Assembly (NCBI RefSeq): GCF_048771995.1
Contig: NC_133034.1
Location: 885,501-949,500, forward strand
Direction of reading: 5' to 3'
DNA from: Taeniopygia guttata
Taxonomy: Eukaryota > Chordata > Aves > Passeriformes > Estrildidae
DNA length: 64,000 bases
The position numbers and the translations under genes are program-made. Shown here one piece after another: positions 23,321 to 37,770 of this stretch (the first letter of the stretch is position 1; each line of letters starts with the position of its first letter). Below the pieces are notes generated by a model that worked only from the letters and a program-made list of their open reading frames with translations, had not been told where the DNA came from and did not search any database.

Positions 23321-26300
23321 GATTTGTGCAGGAGAAGGTGTGTCCAGATACAGATACAACCCTCCAAGTTCACTTCAAAGGGAAAAATAGGATCCAACTC
23401 TGACTGCTTTCAAGCCACTTAATGGGAGGTGACAGAAGATGCACCTTGGAGCATGTTCTTTAAGTGGCACACACACTGCATCCAATTAAAATATGCTTCG
23501 GAACCTCTTAAGTTTCCAGTCTTGGTTGCTTTCCAAGTAATGCAATTAAATTGGCAACAATATAATTCTGACTGGCAAACACTTTCTAACTTCATAATGA
23601 CAATTTAAATATAGTTGTCAGTTTTCTATGCTGAAATATCTGAATATTGAAGCTGCTATCAAATACTGACTTCTGTCTTTTGAGACCTCTAAATAATTTC
23701 ATTATCTTGACACCCAGACTTCATAATCAGACGAATCTTTCATCCTGCGAGACACAAGAGTCAGTCTTCATGAACTGCTTTTCAACCAAAACACTCTAGA
23801 AATAAAAGGATTCCTAACTCCATTTATTGATGAAAAGAAACAGAAAGATGAAATAATTTATATGTCTTTATTGGGGTTTATTGGTGAGCTAAAGGAAGCA
23901 CCGGCAAAAGAAAGCATAGTTGCTTCACCTCCCATCTTCAGACTTAAGCATGTTCCCAACATTGCTTCTCGTGTATTTTGGATGAGGTTGGAAAGGCAGC
24001 TCTTTTTTTTTTTTTTTTTAATGTCTTCCATGAACTGATAATGAGAAGTATTTCATTATTATTTACTATAAAAAGGAATACAAGGAAACACTGAGTGATG
24101 CAGAAAATTTCAGACCCTAGGATCTGTCCAGTGTGCTCTCAAAGCTTTTCCCTCTCTTTCCTCCCCCCAGGCTGTAAGGTTTCTCTCACGAACCGTCTCC
24201 CTGGGTCAGCTCTTACTCTGTTGCTGAGAGTCAGATCTGATGCACCCACATCACAGACCTGCCAAGTGGGACTGAATGTTCCACTGATTTGGAAATGTCT
24301 GCAGTGGCTAAGACTTCAAGTTTTGTCCATGTAATTAATTTAATTGGAATTAAATGTTCTTAGTTATTCTGATCATTGAGAGGCTTTCGGCCATACTTAA
24401 AAATTAAGACTAAAATGTTGCCTATGGTAATGATCAAGTTCAAATACAGTAACATTTAAGAGGCTGATTAATGGGTCTTATAAGAAATTACGATATGACA
24501 GCCCTTTTAAAACTTCATTGAGTAGTTTAGTAATACATATTAGAATAAGGTGATAAATTACGTAAGAGAAAAGCATTATGCAGTGATTTGGGGAAATAAA
24601 AAGTGCTGTGACCACATGGACCTATGAATTTTGAATATGATGGGGAAAAAACGCAAACCTTATCCTTCAGCATGTTCTATATTCCATAGCTGAAGACCAC
24701 AAGAGACAGTTCATCAATTTCCAGACATTAAGGCAATTCCAATAAACCAGAAAGTGTGCCTCTCTGTCTTACTGAGCAAAGCTCTCTGAAAATTCTTAAA
24801 AGAAAACATTTTTCTGTCCAAAATGGTGATTTTACTGGACCCTATGATACACATCTCTGTGTCAACAACCTGCTGCAAAGCTAACAAATTGCATATGCAT
24901 ATTTAATACACCCATTAAGTTCTGTTACTAACAACCTCCTAAACATTCTGATGTTGCCTCATATTTCTTTTTCCTTGGAAAACTTCAGAGAGTTTGTTTT
25001 GTGGGGTGGCAGGGCAGGTTCCCCCTTCTACTGATAGTAAACAATTTTTGCAGCCTGGAGATATTTAGTGAAAGAAATTGTTATTTTCTACCAAGTGAAA
25101 AGTCTGAACCAGAACTGCTCCTGTAATCCTTCTCCCCTTCCTCACAAACATGTGGGGAAAAGAAGTGGGTGTGGAGGGGGATTGGTACTGTTTTTAAAAT
25201 GAGAAGCAGCAGAGGACAGTGAAGTAGATGACCTAAGATGAGAACTGAAATCATTATCTTTGGTTGTCTTTGATCCTATATATAACAGGATGCTCAGGCC
25301 ACATGGGGAGCTTTGTGCACAGAGCATCCTACCTTCATCTCCCACCAAAATGCACCTTCAGGCCACTAGTCCAGGTTAGGGTTACAGCAACAAGCTTTGC
25401 AATTGCATGCACGAGATAACCACAAAGTGCCTTTTAACTTAAAACCTTCTTCCCGGAGAAAAACAGAGCAAGGAGAAAGCACGAGGTTCTTGCTGAAATG
25501 AACCCTTTTTTATTTTTCCTCTACCGACCAGGTGGAGGAAGAAAAAGCATATCAGATATTAACTGCATACAGCACCAAGACATCTTACCTCTTTTATTAA
25601 CACTGCCTTATAGTCTTTGAAAATACCCAATTTTAAGAAACAAGGTATATAAAGTAATAAGCAAAAATTTAAAGCATCAATATAAATAACATTATAATGC
25701 CTATTTTTAACCACCAACTACTGGGAGCTTGTGGCTTCTGTTATCCAAAAATGTTCTCTGCAGCCCTCCAGTGGTCAAAGGCACAGCAGAGCCCAGCGAG
25801 AACGACCCCGTTTTGTCTGATGAACTGCCGGCAGGTTAAAAGACATCTCCCACGAAATAAATCCTCCCACGCTTGTCGAAAGAAAAGGTCCTTTTAAAGG
25901 AGGCGATTACTTTGAATTACATTAGAAAGTAAAGAGGAGGCAAGTAACTCCCCCCCATCAAAATGTTACGTGTTGTACGTTAATCTGCCCAGAAAACATG
26001 GCATTCCCACCAGGACACCAAGGCCCGTTGGGTCAGTCAGAGAAGGAGCAATTAATTTCCTACAGTCACTTTCTGCTATTCATACATGTAAATGTAAACA
26101 AAGTCAAGTAACACTTGCTAGAAAGAATCAATCTCCTCACAAAGTTAGGGCTCAAGTAGCTAGTTGGGGTTTTGTTAAGAAAACACTGAAGTTTTCTAAC
26201 ACAGATACTCACAGATAAAATAAATACAAAAAAAAATTAAGAGCAACTGAAACATTTGAAAATAATAGAAAAAAGACTGAGACAAAGTTCTCAAAACTAA

Positions 26301-26389
26301 GTTTCTAAAGCCCGGGGCTTAAAAGCCAGTGCTAAACTGCATGGAAACAATGCAAGGGAAAAGAAAACAAATAGAGGCAAGAAATCGCC
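23321..26389. other. No gene recognised
   Basis: AT-rich sequence with a T18 run near 24002. If the minus-strand exon at 26.9 kb is real, this would be the start of its first intron. Confidence 0.5.
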
Positions 26390-27250
26390 GACACCTGTGC
26401 GACCAGAGCTCTTTGGAAAGGGCACGGCGGGCTGGGAGATGGGAGCGGGCCGGAGCGCTGCGGAGCAGCCAGAGCCCCGGCGCACCTGCAGCACCGCGGT
26501 CAGTCCCATCCGGCCTGGGGACCGACAGCGCTCCTCCTCCGCTCCCGGCCCGGGCGGCTCCAGCGCTTCTCCTCCGCTCCCTCCGCCCGGCCCCGGCGCG
26601 CGGAGCCGCACCCCGGCCCTCGCCCGGCTCTCGCCGGAGCGGCCCCGCAGCATCCCCGCGGCGGCGGCGGCACCTCCGGCCCGGCTGCTCCCGCACGGCC
26701 CCGGGACAGTCGCGGCCGGCGAGCTGCGGACACCGCTGCCGAGCCGCCGAGACCCCCGCCCGAACTTTGCGCCCCTCCCTGCGGGGAGCGGCAGCCCTGG
26801 CCGGCAGCCCCGCTCAGCCCCGCGCAGGGCGAGGAGCCGCCGCGGTCCCTCGCCGTCCGCGGGCAGCCGCGCCCAGCCCGCGCCCCGGTACCTGCCTTTG
26901 GCGGCGAGCAGGCTGCCCAGCCCCAGCGGGAGCAGCAGCAGCGCCGCCGGGCCCCAGCAGCAGCAGCGGCGCCTCCGCATCCCCGGCCCTGGTGCCGGCT
27001 GCCGGCCCGGCTCCGTTCGCTGCGGGCGAGCCGGCAGGCGCAGGCTGCAGCCGCCGCGCCGTCACTCGCCCTCGCTGCCAGCGCCGCGGCGGCTCCGGCC
27101 CCCGCCCGGGACCGCGGCGACGTCACGGCGAGGGCAGGCCCGAGTATTCATGAGCCGGGGCAGCGAGGCTCGCAGCGGCCCGCGCAGGTGTCACCGCAGC
27201 CCCGCGGGGCAGGGCGGGCCCGCTCCGGGCACAAGCGGTGGGGAGTGAGG
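26390..27250 (-). promoter_or_regulatory. CpG island, probable promoter and first exon
   Basis: About 860 bp of very GC- and CpG-rich DNA with abrupt AT-rich borders, the only such block in the first 45 kb. It includes several GC boxes and a CRE-like GTGACGTCGC on the minus strand near 27115-27128. CpG islands of this size in birds usually mark 5' ends of genes. The minus strand is favoured because it carries a signal-peptide-like reading frame with a possible splice donor. Divergent transcription is possible. Confidence 0.7.
26892..26980 (-). CDS. Candidate first coding exon encoding a signal peptide; gene not recognised
   Basis: The minus-strand ATG at 26978-26980 starts MRRRRCCCWGPAALLLLPLG and continues LGSLLAAKG. 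This is a basic N-terminus, a Leu-rich hydrophobic core and a small-residue cleavage region, as in a secretory signal peptide of about 26-28 residues. A possible donor CAG|GTACCG ends the exon at 26892, leaving two bases of a split codon, but the donor is weak at +4 and +5. The bases before the ATG are GGG, acceptable for initiation. Without splicing the frame stays open to 26297, as expected in GC-rich DNA. An alternative first exon is a later Met in the same frame (26507-26509, MGLTAVLQ) ending at a good CAG|GTGCGC donor at 26486. I do not recognise either, and no second exon was found to the left. Confidence 0.4.
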
Positions 27251-30200
27251 GAGATGGGGCGGAGAGAAAGAAAACGAGGCTTTGGTGAAGGATGCGAAAG
27301 CCGCCGGGAAAGGGATACACCAAGGTGGCGGCTGGAAGAAAGGAACGGAGAAGAAAAGATAAAGTAACTGTTCAGTAAAGTTGGGGGGAAACAGAAGACC
27401 TTGGAAACCCGAGGTGGGTTGAACATGAAGTGCTTTTGTTGGAGGGAAAGGACAAATCGCAAGGGTTTTGATGAAGGGGAGAAATGAAGGAGGAATGGAC
27501 AAACCCCAGCCACAGAGACTGCCCTGGCGAGGCGAGGCGCGGTGCACAAAGGCTGTGAGGTCGGGCTGTGGAGGCAAGGAAAGCCGGGGCTTGGGGCCTC
27601 GCAGCTGCAACTCGTTACTAGGACTGCAGACAACAGAGATATTCTACCAGGAAAGCACCGACAAACGCAAGGACACTCACAATATCACATTAAGAATACG
27701 TTACAAGGTGTTAGCTCCATATAAGCTGTGAGAACCACCAGGAATTATTGTACCCTTCAAACTTCTCTCCCTGCTTCAGATGCTCCCTCATCTGTGCTCT
27801 CTCCCATAAATTATCAAAGCCACCTGACTCTGGAAAAAACAGTACTTCTGAATTACTGCTCCAAGGGATTCTTGTTGGTCACCAGGCTGTGGGAGCATTG
27901 TCATTCTGACTGAGTAATGTCGGGAGGCTCTCCTGAAATGCTCCCTGACCGCCTCGTGTCTGAGAGCAAGCTCAGGGCTGTCCCACAGAATGCACTGTAG
28001 CTTTGGCACCACACACAACACAGTAGTTGAATAAAATCATTTGGGTTTAGGTCTCTATCACTATTCCTCTCCATTACTTTTCCCTATATGTAGTGCTAGA
28101 AGCATGAATCATTGAGCAAAATACATTGAGTAGATGGAATGCAGGATTCTCTCCTCCCCCTGTCCACAGACAGAGAAAAGTTGGGATGGCATACAGAGAG
28201 AAGAACCCAGGCCCTTTTCCAAACCAGAGATGTAGTGTTTCATCTGCTAAGGAAGACAGATGGAAATACACATTTACTGTTACATTGCATTCAGACAAAA
28301 ATAAAGTCCAAATTAAAACTATTGGGACAAATGTCTTAAAGCTCTTTTTGGCTGCTTGTCTAATTAGTTATGGAATCTGCTTTCCTGTAATCTCTATTGT
28401 GACCATCAGTAGAATAGTGTGTAGAACAAACAGGGAAAATCAGAAGTAACTTTGAATACCAGAAAACTACAGAGAAAAATATTTTTCTGCCACCATTCAC
28501 TTATTTTAAAAACTTTAAATCTATATGACTTTATTTATAAATAAACAAATAAATGAAAACAGTGGCAAAAAGCATAAGCATTTTTTAATGCAACAACTCA
28601 CCTTATGAAAGGTGAGAAATATGACCTAACACTCTGAAATAGATATAAATATATATAAACATATAAAGATATAAATATATATAAACACAGCATCATCATT
28701 CAGAGGAGGGTATTTTCCTACGGGGAACCAGCAAGTCTTTGAGGGACCTAAAATTAGAAAATAGTGCATTTTTAATATAAGCCTGTTATTAACAATCCCA
28801 AATAAAACCGATTTGGTGGTGGGACGTAGAGCACAGGTTTGCAAGGCAGATGTTGTACAGGAACAAGCATCTCCTCAGCCAAATTACAGTCTAAATAAAT
28901 AAGCCAGATAACAGAAATAAAAAGGGATAAATGCTGTTCCATTCTATGGGGAGGGAGCTGAAGCACAAAAGAAGAGGCCTCACCAAGAGACAACATTAGT
29001 GGTGTCAGAATCAAAACCTAATTTCAGCTCTGGTACCTTAATCAAAAACTCTCCTCCTTTTTACCTGACTGCGTGTGTTTATTGATGTGACAACCTGGGT
29101 GTTCTGCAGTCTTATGCTGGTGTCTCATACAGGAGATGGATGTAGATGGATAGAAAGGTTTACAAACAGTAATGATGATATGGCACTGTGCAGGAATTTA
29201 TAATAGGTAATTGCCATTACCTCTTCTGTTTAATGCTGACTTGCAACCCCATTAACCCCTACAGCCTTCATCGGGGCTTGAGAAAGCTAGTGGAAAATCC
29301 ATTAGTCATTTTATTCTTTCTTTCTAATCATTGCTTAACTGAAAGAGTGTGTCCTTCAATTTTTCCTTGCATACATTTTTGACAGAACCATTGCAGCAGG
29401 GAGATGTATTCTTTATTCCCAAAGAGGAGCATGCTGAAGGATTACCTCTGACCTGAGATCCATCCATTCACATGTCTAGAACCGCTACTTTCTCCTGACA
29501 TGGTTTATTGGTCCTGTAAAATAGAAATTCTAAAACAAGGGGGAAAAGGTCACAGCCATGCATTCCCTGCGAATTATTGACACAGACCTGGCACCAGAGG
29601 CAGTAAATCAGAAAGATCAATTTGAGTTTCAGATGTAAAGATTATTTTTATCATAATTTCCCTAGCATGGATTCAAGATATTGCTGGAGGCCAGGATTTA
29701 ACCCTGACAGGCAGAATTTGCTGAAGAAGTCTGGGTTGCTCCAAGGTCATTATCATATATCGGGACATTTAGCTGGGAGCTTTAACTATTGGGATGTTCA
29801 TGTTTTCTGAATAAAAGTCTTTAATATCAAGGTTAATATTAGATTTTCTAAGTAACACACAGAAGAGAGAATTTAGCAGTAATGTTCAGGTATAAAGTGG
29901 GGTTACTCTACTGTTAAGTTTATTACACTCCATTAGTTAAAAAATAACAGAAACAACAAAAATAAAGGAAATCATACGACTATTTTAACATTAAAAGTCA
30001 CTTTTTCATCCATAGAAAAGAATTTACATACTGAAAAGAGTTCAGTAGGTAAATACACATAATTCAGATCCTGCAGCAAACCCCATTGCAGCACTGGTTG
30101 TATGATCAGGGTCTAAGGTTTGAAGTTCTTCACAATTTTGTTTTAAGACATGTTTGTATAACACCAAAAATGGGAAGCATATAACCTGATTGGGTGCCTA

Positions 30201-33200
30201 TAGCCATGATTCCCACAATTTTAATGTATAGTTAGAAATAACCAATCAGCTAAGGTACAGGAATCTAGATAAAATCACATTTAGAAGATGTTTACGTACT
30301 ACCCAAGAAAATGGCAGCATATTTTTATGTTGGAGAAAAAAAAAAAAAAAGGGAAAGGCGCATAAGTGTAATTTGAAAGAAGGAAATGTATTTAAAGTAG
30401 AGCATTATAGAGCATGCATTTTCTCTGATACATGGAAGTTTGCTATTGTAGTCACAGGATAGAAAAATAAGTTTCCAATAGAATGCAAGTAAATTTTGGG
30501 GTTGCTGGTGAATATAAAGTAATGGTTTTGCTGTGTGCCAAATGCAGGAGCAATAGCAATTATGTAATTTATGTTTCCTCCCAACAAACATGAAGTAGGC
30601 TTGGGGCCATCCTGATTGTTTGTTCTTGCTGCATGGGTTTAAACTCGCCTTGGACATCAGAGGACATGAAGAGAATGAGGCAGCATTTTGCTAGTCTACC
30701 ACAGGGGCCATTGCCTGTGTAGAAATTTGCAAGCATTTCTGCAGATGTCTGCAGGTCAGGAACTTTCAATAAATAAGCATCGTGGCTATCAAGCAGAACA
30801 AAACAGCCTGAGAAATGAGTATAAATATAAACATTACTTCCCATATGCGCTGCAACTGCTAATGTCTTAATTAAACAGAAGAAAATGTACCTAAATTATT
30901 TATTCTTAATAAATGAACCATCTGAATAATAAATATGTGTGTTATATAACCATCAGGAAGGTTTTTAAACAAAAGGGCCTTTTGCAGAAGGAAAAATCAC
31001 ATGAAAGCAGGGGGAGAGAACTGTATTTGTTTAAATACCATTAGAACCCAAGCAAAGCCAAATAGCTGTAATGGTGGGAATTAATACTGCTGACAGGCCA
31101 TTGCATTGTCCCATACACTTTGTGCACTGTGCTGTAATTCCTGTTTGAGAATACAGATGGGACCTCTGAAAGTGTATTTAACCCTGCAGTAGCTAATCAG
31201 AATAATGGAAATGTGCACTCAGTTCCTCAGCTCTGGTATTTGAATCCTCAACACTGAACCCTGCTGCCTTCAAACTGCTCCTGTCACGCTCCTCAAAGAC
31301 AGCCAACCTGGTTTAGGCTGCATAAAAGCCATGTGGGTTTAATTGTTATTTTCAAACGAACCTTCCTGTGTTTTATTGTGAGAGATCACTAAATAAAATC
31401 ATGTTACATGCTAAAAGTCAATCTTTCTTAATCACATCCAAGCAGGTCTTTGATGGACACCTATGTAAAACAATTGTTTGTCCTTTCAGTGCAAGATGAA
31501 TTACTGGGTGCTATTACCCTTCTTTTGTGTTATCCAATTTGGATCTTTCATTTCAGACATTTATATTTAAGACAATTTACATTTTATGTAAGGAAAATAG
31601 AATTTGGAAGCAGAGATAACATATTTTTATAGCAATAATGAGATTGTTGGCAGAGAACAAGAAAACTAGCAGAGCTATGGAAAATTTTTAATGAAGGTAA
31701 CACAGGATTTCGACCTTAACATTGGATCCAAATTGGGAAAGATACAGTTAAAATTAAAAATTGGAAGTGAATAAGTATTTTGCCTATAGCCAAGATGTAA
31801 TTTAAAGAAAATTGAACTAGGAACACACTGAAGAAATATTTTTTTTTAAAAATTCTGGGAAGTCTGACTTAGAATTAGTTTTTGATGCCTCTATCCAAAG
31901 GTGTCAAAACCCCTGGGTGTAAGTCGCAGCTAGGGCACTGTCTCAGATCCTGACTAGTCAGGCAGAGAGATTAATGCTTCCAGCAGAGCTACAATTGCAG
32001 CCTCCCACATCCACTCACCAGAAATTCCTTCCTCTTCTGAAAGTCTGGGCAATGCAGTCTTATATGTACATGTAAACTGGTGGCTGTTGCTTTCAAGTAA
32101 TTCACTATGTTTTATCTCTGAGGACACTCCAATTAATATTTTTATACTTCTGAGAAAGATTTCAATGGAAAAGTAGTGAATGATAGCAACATGATTTCAA
32201 AACACCTCAAATTCTCCTCTATTCCTTTTGTGAGAGTGTTCTCAGTGTCATTCCTGCTGCGAAAAGTGACAGCCTTTCTCATCTCTCCTATTTGGCGTTA
32301 GCAATTGGGCCCCAGCAGCAATAAATGAGTTTTTATTTGGTTCCTGGTCAGACACAGGAGGATCAGAGCTGCCCTAGCAGGACACAGGACCTGAATCAGA
32401 GTGTGAGACAGGTGACTGATCAACATCTGCACTGGGGCTTGCACCAAACTCCGTGAAAGGTGCACAGTGGATCTGTTTGCAGATTATTAGATCATGTTTG
32501 CAGGTTATTAGATCATTAAATTGGTGCTGCTGTGCAACTTGCTGAACCAGGACCTCTCTTTGGGACCATTTTTCCTGCACTCAAAGAGCCAAAAATATGG
32601 CCTTGTAGAACACTAAGTCAGCTCTTCACAGGATGGACTTCATGGCTTGCTGAACTTGGATGGCAGCACTTTGGGTAACTTAAATATCCTGAGGAAATGA
32701 GAACGTCCACGTAACTCCAGTAGTCTTAGTTCTTGGAAGCAAATGCTGTCACATGAAGGAACAGTAAACAAATTCTTTAACTCATTTAACTCTTAAGTGT
32801 TTCTTCAAAACATTTATTTCTCCTTCCTCATATTTCCTGCCTTCAAAACAACCTTTCTGTCATACATACAGAGCAGTCTGTAAACAGCACAGAAAGTTGG
32901 AGGTGCAAATTGGAGCCATTGCAAGGTTTATAGCCCATATTCATTCATTATATTCTCCTTTTTAATTTGTACAGACTTTAAGATGTGAATCCATATAGGG
33001 ACATATTTGAATGTATGGAGGGGGAATAACCATAAATATCCAAGATAACCTTTTAAGCCCAACTAAAAATGTGATTTGACGAAATTTTAATGGTACTGAA
33101 GAGAAAAATTACAGCATTTCTATCTACCCTTCATGGTAGTGCCCTTCATGGCTCCCATCAGACAGCACAACAAAATTTCTGTAGAATGTTTTTCCTGCTC

Positions 33201-36200
33201 CATGCCTTCTCCAGAACTTTCTCAGCTCCTATACCCTTCTGCATGTTCTAGAACTTTTAAGTGAACATTTAGTTTACTTTATCCTCAATATTTTACATAT
33301 TAACCTTTCAGTTAATCAGTATTTGCTGTGCCTACTTTCTTCTAATTTCTGTAAGTTTTCTTAATACTCCCTGAAGCTCTAGAACAAAGTGTCAGATTAT
33401 AAATTAGGGTGAAGTAGCCTAAAATCTATGCGGTTTTTGCATTATATTTGTAACATACACAAGTTATTCCAAACTAACGCTTCGAGAGCTTCTAGTTATT
33501 TGGCAAAGTATAGCTTCCCTTTAGCAACTCATAGACTTCAAAATGAAAGAACACACCTTTGCAGGAAAAGAATATTCTGATATAAAAATGGAGTCAAAGC
33601 TTGGAATCTCTACATGGCTATTAACATTGCTGCAGTGCTACCTTTCCTGGAGTTTACTTACCATTGTCACATCAGGCTGAATGCTAAAAAATGTTGATGC
33701 AGGAAAAGATTTTGCACTCACTGTAAAATTTCCTCCTCAAGCTAAATTTGAACCAGTTAAATTTCAGTTGCTGCTCTTCATTTTTTTGATTGATGATAAT
33801 TCCTTAAAATTTCCTACCTTTTCCCCCATGTCTGATTTCTCTTGATTATTTTAATAATATAATCCTATACTGAATCTATTTTGCTTTCTTATGAGGCATG
33901 TCTCAATAGTAACCACTTCAGGTTTAGTGCTGTTTGATCTGAGCTGCCACAAGCTGCTGTTTTGGCTGATCACTCAGCAAGAGCTGATATTTCCAGGATA
34001 TTTCCATTTCAGAGGGAATATAGGTAAAGAGTGGCATCCAGAGCCACATGGAGCTCCAGCCACTGGGAAATGGGGAAAACCTGCCTGAGCCACATCCAGA
34101 CCCACACAGAGCTCCAGGGAAAACCTGTGTGCCTGAGTCACATCACTGGGGCCTTTCTGCCCACTTTGGGAAACACTGTGCAATGTGGATGATTTTTATG
34201 TTAAAGACGCACACAGGCTGGATCTGTATCACAGGAAATCAAAGTTCCTGGGTCCTCAGCAGCGCCTCCACTGTGCTGTTGTTAGCATGCAACTTCTGCT
34301 GCTCCAGCTGTGCCCATTTCCTTTGCAAAGCTGCACCCTTCTCTGTAGAAGAGAAACTGCTGTGATTTTTGTGGGTCGCTGTATCACACCCAGATGAATA
34401 AAAATGTGGTTTGGAAACCAGTCAGAAAAGCTGTTACTGAAAGACAGTGTTTCCAAGGATGATAAATAAAGGAAATATTTCAGCAGAGAGATTCAGTGCT
34501 GAAATGCATGCACATTGCTATCTATGAATCTGAATTTCAGCAAAATGCAGCTGAAACCAAACAAAGGAATTGTAGTCAAGTCCTTCTAAAAAATGAGTTT
34601 GAGAAACCCAGAGTGACTTCAGGGAGGAATTACATACACAGGGCAGAGATAGCAGGTTCATCATTCCGGGAGCCAAGATGAATTCTTAAAAATAGAACCT
34701 CTTTTGTTGGGTTTGTGAACTAATCGAAATACAACCACCAGAGTTCACATCCTAGAGCCATTCCAAATGCAGTGCTATCTCTTCAGCATAGATTTCCACA
34801 AACCAGTAAATTTCTTATGGGAAACTCGAATACAGCCAAGGACAAATAACTCCTGCTTTAGTCATAGAAGATATCTCCAAATCCACACTGTCCACACTGC
34901 TGTTGGATAACTGACACAGGAGCTATTGCAATATCCCAGTTTCTGGTGTCCTGGCTCACTGCAAGGCTTTGAGTTCCCAGAATCACTAATCCTTTAGCTG
35001 TGAAGGTGATAAATGTTGCAATTACTCTCAATTTCCCCAAATGGTAAGTTTAGGTATACAACTAAAACGTGAGCAAGAAACCTTTTTCCACATAAAATGG
35101 TTCCGAGCCAAACATTGCAGGGGAGGCAAAAAGAATTCTCCCAAGTGCATTCAGTGAGACAAATCTGAAGTATTCCGCCAAACTCTCCTGCCTTTTTTAC
35201 AGCCCCAGGGACACATTGAGGGACCATTACCAACAGTAAGTTGCAGAAATAGTTCATTGGAACACAAGGTATCCTACCCCATTCTCTAAAAATCAAAAAA
35301 GATTTTGGCTGCTGCATGAATGGGGTTATCCTTACTGTGTCCTTTCCATCCCCTCACTTTCTGGTAGCACAGCACTGGACTCCTGATTAAGTATATCTAT
35401 TTATTTATTTATTTGCATGGAATATCATTGGTGAAACTGCTCTGGTTTGGAAAATTACATCTTGCTGCACTTCCAAGGACAGTGATGGTCTTCCAAGTAA
35501 TTGAGAATTGACTTTTTTAAGGACTGTAAACTTCAGCAAAGCTTCTGGTAGGCAATGAATTCAGAATGAACTTATTTACCCGCTAAGTGACTCAAATTCT
35601 ACTGTAAAGTGGCTAACAAAATAAAAAGGAAAAGAAGCAGAGCTTTTTCACAGTGCAGAGTCTTGCTGCACAGACTGCAAATTTCCCAGTGAAATTTTGT
35701 ATTCCCAATACTCAGTAGGTAAGGATTGTTTAGCAGTTACCCAACAAGTGATTGACATTTGCATTTCATCTGTCTTTGGCAACAACAAAGTAACTTCTAT
35801 GTTTTAGTTACTTAAGTTTAGAAAGACTGCAATTTAGATGTGATAATATGAAAAGCTGTTACTGTTATAAAAAAAAAAAATAAATCATTAGCTTCTAAAA
35901 TCTCCTAGAATTTGATAGGGACCAATTAATAGGTAAAGCAAAAATATGGTTAAAATGCAAAACCAATCAAGCAGTGTGATACAGTTTCAGCTGCCCATGG
36001 ATCAATAAAGAATGGACTGTTCCCTGAGCAGGTTAAAATTGTCCATTAATCAAGAGGATTGTTTACTTTTCCAAAAATGTTTTCAGTAAGCACATCATTA
36101 TATTACTTGCTTCGTTTGGAGGTTTGCAGCATCAATAAAGTTGCTGGTAGCCTTGCTTTGAATGGGAGAGAAATGTAACTCCAAAGTGAAAGAGAAAGCA

Positions 36201-37475
36201 AATTCCCAGTCCCTGTTCTAAGGGGACCTCCAGCTCCTTCCCATCCATGGGGGTTATCCCACAGGAACCTCCAAAGCAGCACCAGGACACTTCAGGCAGG
36301 AGCTCTGTGGCTGAGCATGACCACCACCCTCCTTGGAGCTCCAGGAATGCTGAGTGGGAAGGGAATTCCTGCAGCTGAGCCATGGAAGCACCCAGCTACC
36401 AAAGCTCAATCACAGCAGGATGGGCTGGGAGGGAAAGGAGGCTCTGCCTTCCTCCCAGGACTGAGACAGGGCTCCAGGAACACTCTGAGCTGGGAATGCT
36501 GGGTGTGGACACAGCTCCTGGCCACCCACCAGCTGCACACAGAGTCTGGGACACAGCATCTCAGACAAAGCACCCCCCAGATCATCATTTGGTTTAAGTG
36601 ACTTCACATTGCCCCATGCCAAGCAAATTGATTGACAGGCTGTTCAGAACATTCAAATGGAACTTTCCTTCTCTCTGAAGGCTGTTCCCATTTTACTAAA
36701 TAAATGAAAAGAAGTGTGACTATATTGTAAATTAAGCACATTAAAAGTGTAAGATTTCCTTTTTTTTTTTTTTTAATTATAAGTGTAGGATCAGCAGCAA
36801 GCTAGGTAATAAAAGAAGATTTTGATAAAAGACAGCTGAGAATTAACAAGTTGCCACTTTAGTTTGACTTGTTTTGCAAACAAAACAAGCAGTCCCAGCC
36901 CACCATGCCCCATTTACACTTTGGAGCAAACACAGAATAAACGAACTGGATTCCTGTTGAGTGACTTCAAAGCAGCAAAAGTGGTCCCTGCCCACACTTG
37001 GTGTCCTCCAGCTCTTTGCTGTGGCTCAGTCCAGAGGACCAGACTCGGGTCAAACTGAAGATTGGAGTTAAATTCATGAAATGGGGTAGTGTGAATAAAG
37101 GGTTCCCAGCATCACAGCTGCAGTCATTCAATCTCCTCTGGTTGCACATTAGCAGAGTACACGGAGCTGAAGTGGGATTTAGTGACGTGGAGTTAATTTC
37201 AAATATTTGTCTCCGAAAACAAATGGCAATCTGACAAAAATGTTGTGATTTTTATTTTGCAATCAAACATTTCAAAACACTGGAAATGGACAAATGGACA
37301 GAGGATATCTAGGAGTCTTCACTATTCTATAATAATTCATGTTACAGCCTACAGTCCCTTCTCCCCCATTTTCCTTATCTGATAAGTTCTTTCTAGAAGT
37401 AATGTACAGAAGGACCTCCTTTGTAGAGTTTGCACTTATATTTCTCTCCTTACATTAAGGAACACTTGTTCATGT
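27251..37475. other. No gene recognised
   Basis: About 10 kb of AT-rich DNA. If the CpG island is the 5' end of a minus-strand gene, this is its upstream region. A small AT tandem repeat lies at 28639-28687, and a partial duplication of about 45 bp around GAGCCACAT...GAGCTCCAG at about 34035-34125. No coding frame is supported. Confidence 0.5.
28639..28687. repeat. AT-rich tandem repeat
   Basis: Two close copies of AGATATAAATATATATAAAC about 27 bases apart. It is simple-sequence DNA. Confidence 0.75.
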
Positions 37476-37770
37476 TCACAGAATCCCATGATGGTTTGGG
37501 TTGGAAGGGGCCTTGAAGCCCACCCAGTGCCCCCCCTGCCATGGCAGGGACACCTCCCACTGTCCCAGGCTGCTCCAAGCTCCAATGTCCAACCTTGGGC
37601 ACTGCCAGGGATCCAGGGGCAGCCCCAGCTGCTCTGGGCACCCTGTACCAGGGCCTCCTCACCTCCCAGGGGAGGATTTTTTCCTCATATTTCATCTGAA
37701 CCCACCCTGTTTCAGTCTGAAGCCATTACCCTTTGTCCTGTAATCTCTCGAGATGTACAAGGTGCTGTCG
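37476..37770 (-). repeat. CR1 LINE 3'-end fragment
   Basis: The plus strand starts TCACAGAATCCCATGATGG, then TTTGGGTTGGAAGGGGCC. Further on it has CACCTCCCACTGTCCCAGGC and a stretch ending near CCCTTTGTCCTGTAAT. This is the reverse complement of the avian CR1 3' region, so the copy is in minus orientation, 5'-truncated to about 290 bp and lacking coding sequence. It is better preserved than the fragment at 0.9 kb. The left edge is the CR1 3' terminus. Confidence 0.92.

Noticed and set aside
26329..27248. Long plus-strand open frames of 274 and 283 codons
   Set aside because: They lie wholly in the CpG island, are rich in Ala, Arg, Pro and Gly, overlap each other in different frames and show no domain. 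Stop codons are simply rare in such GC-rich DNA.
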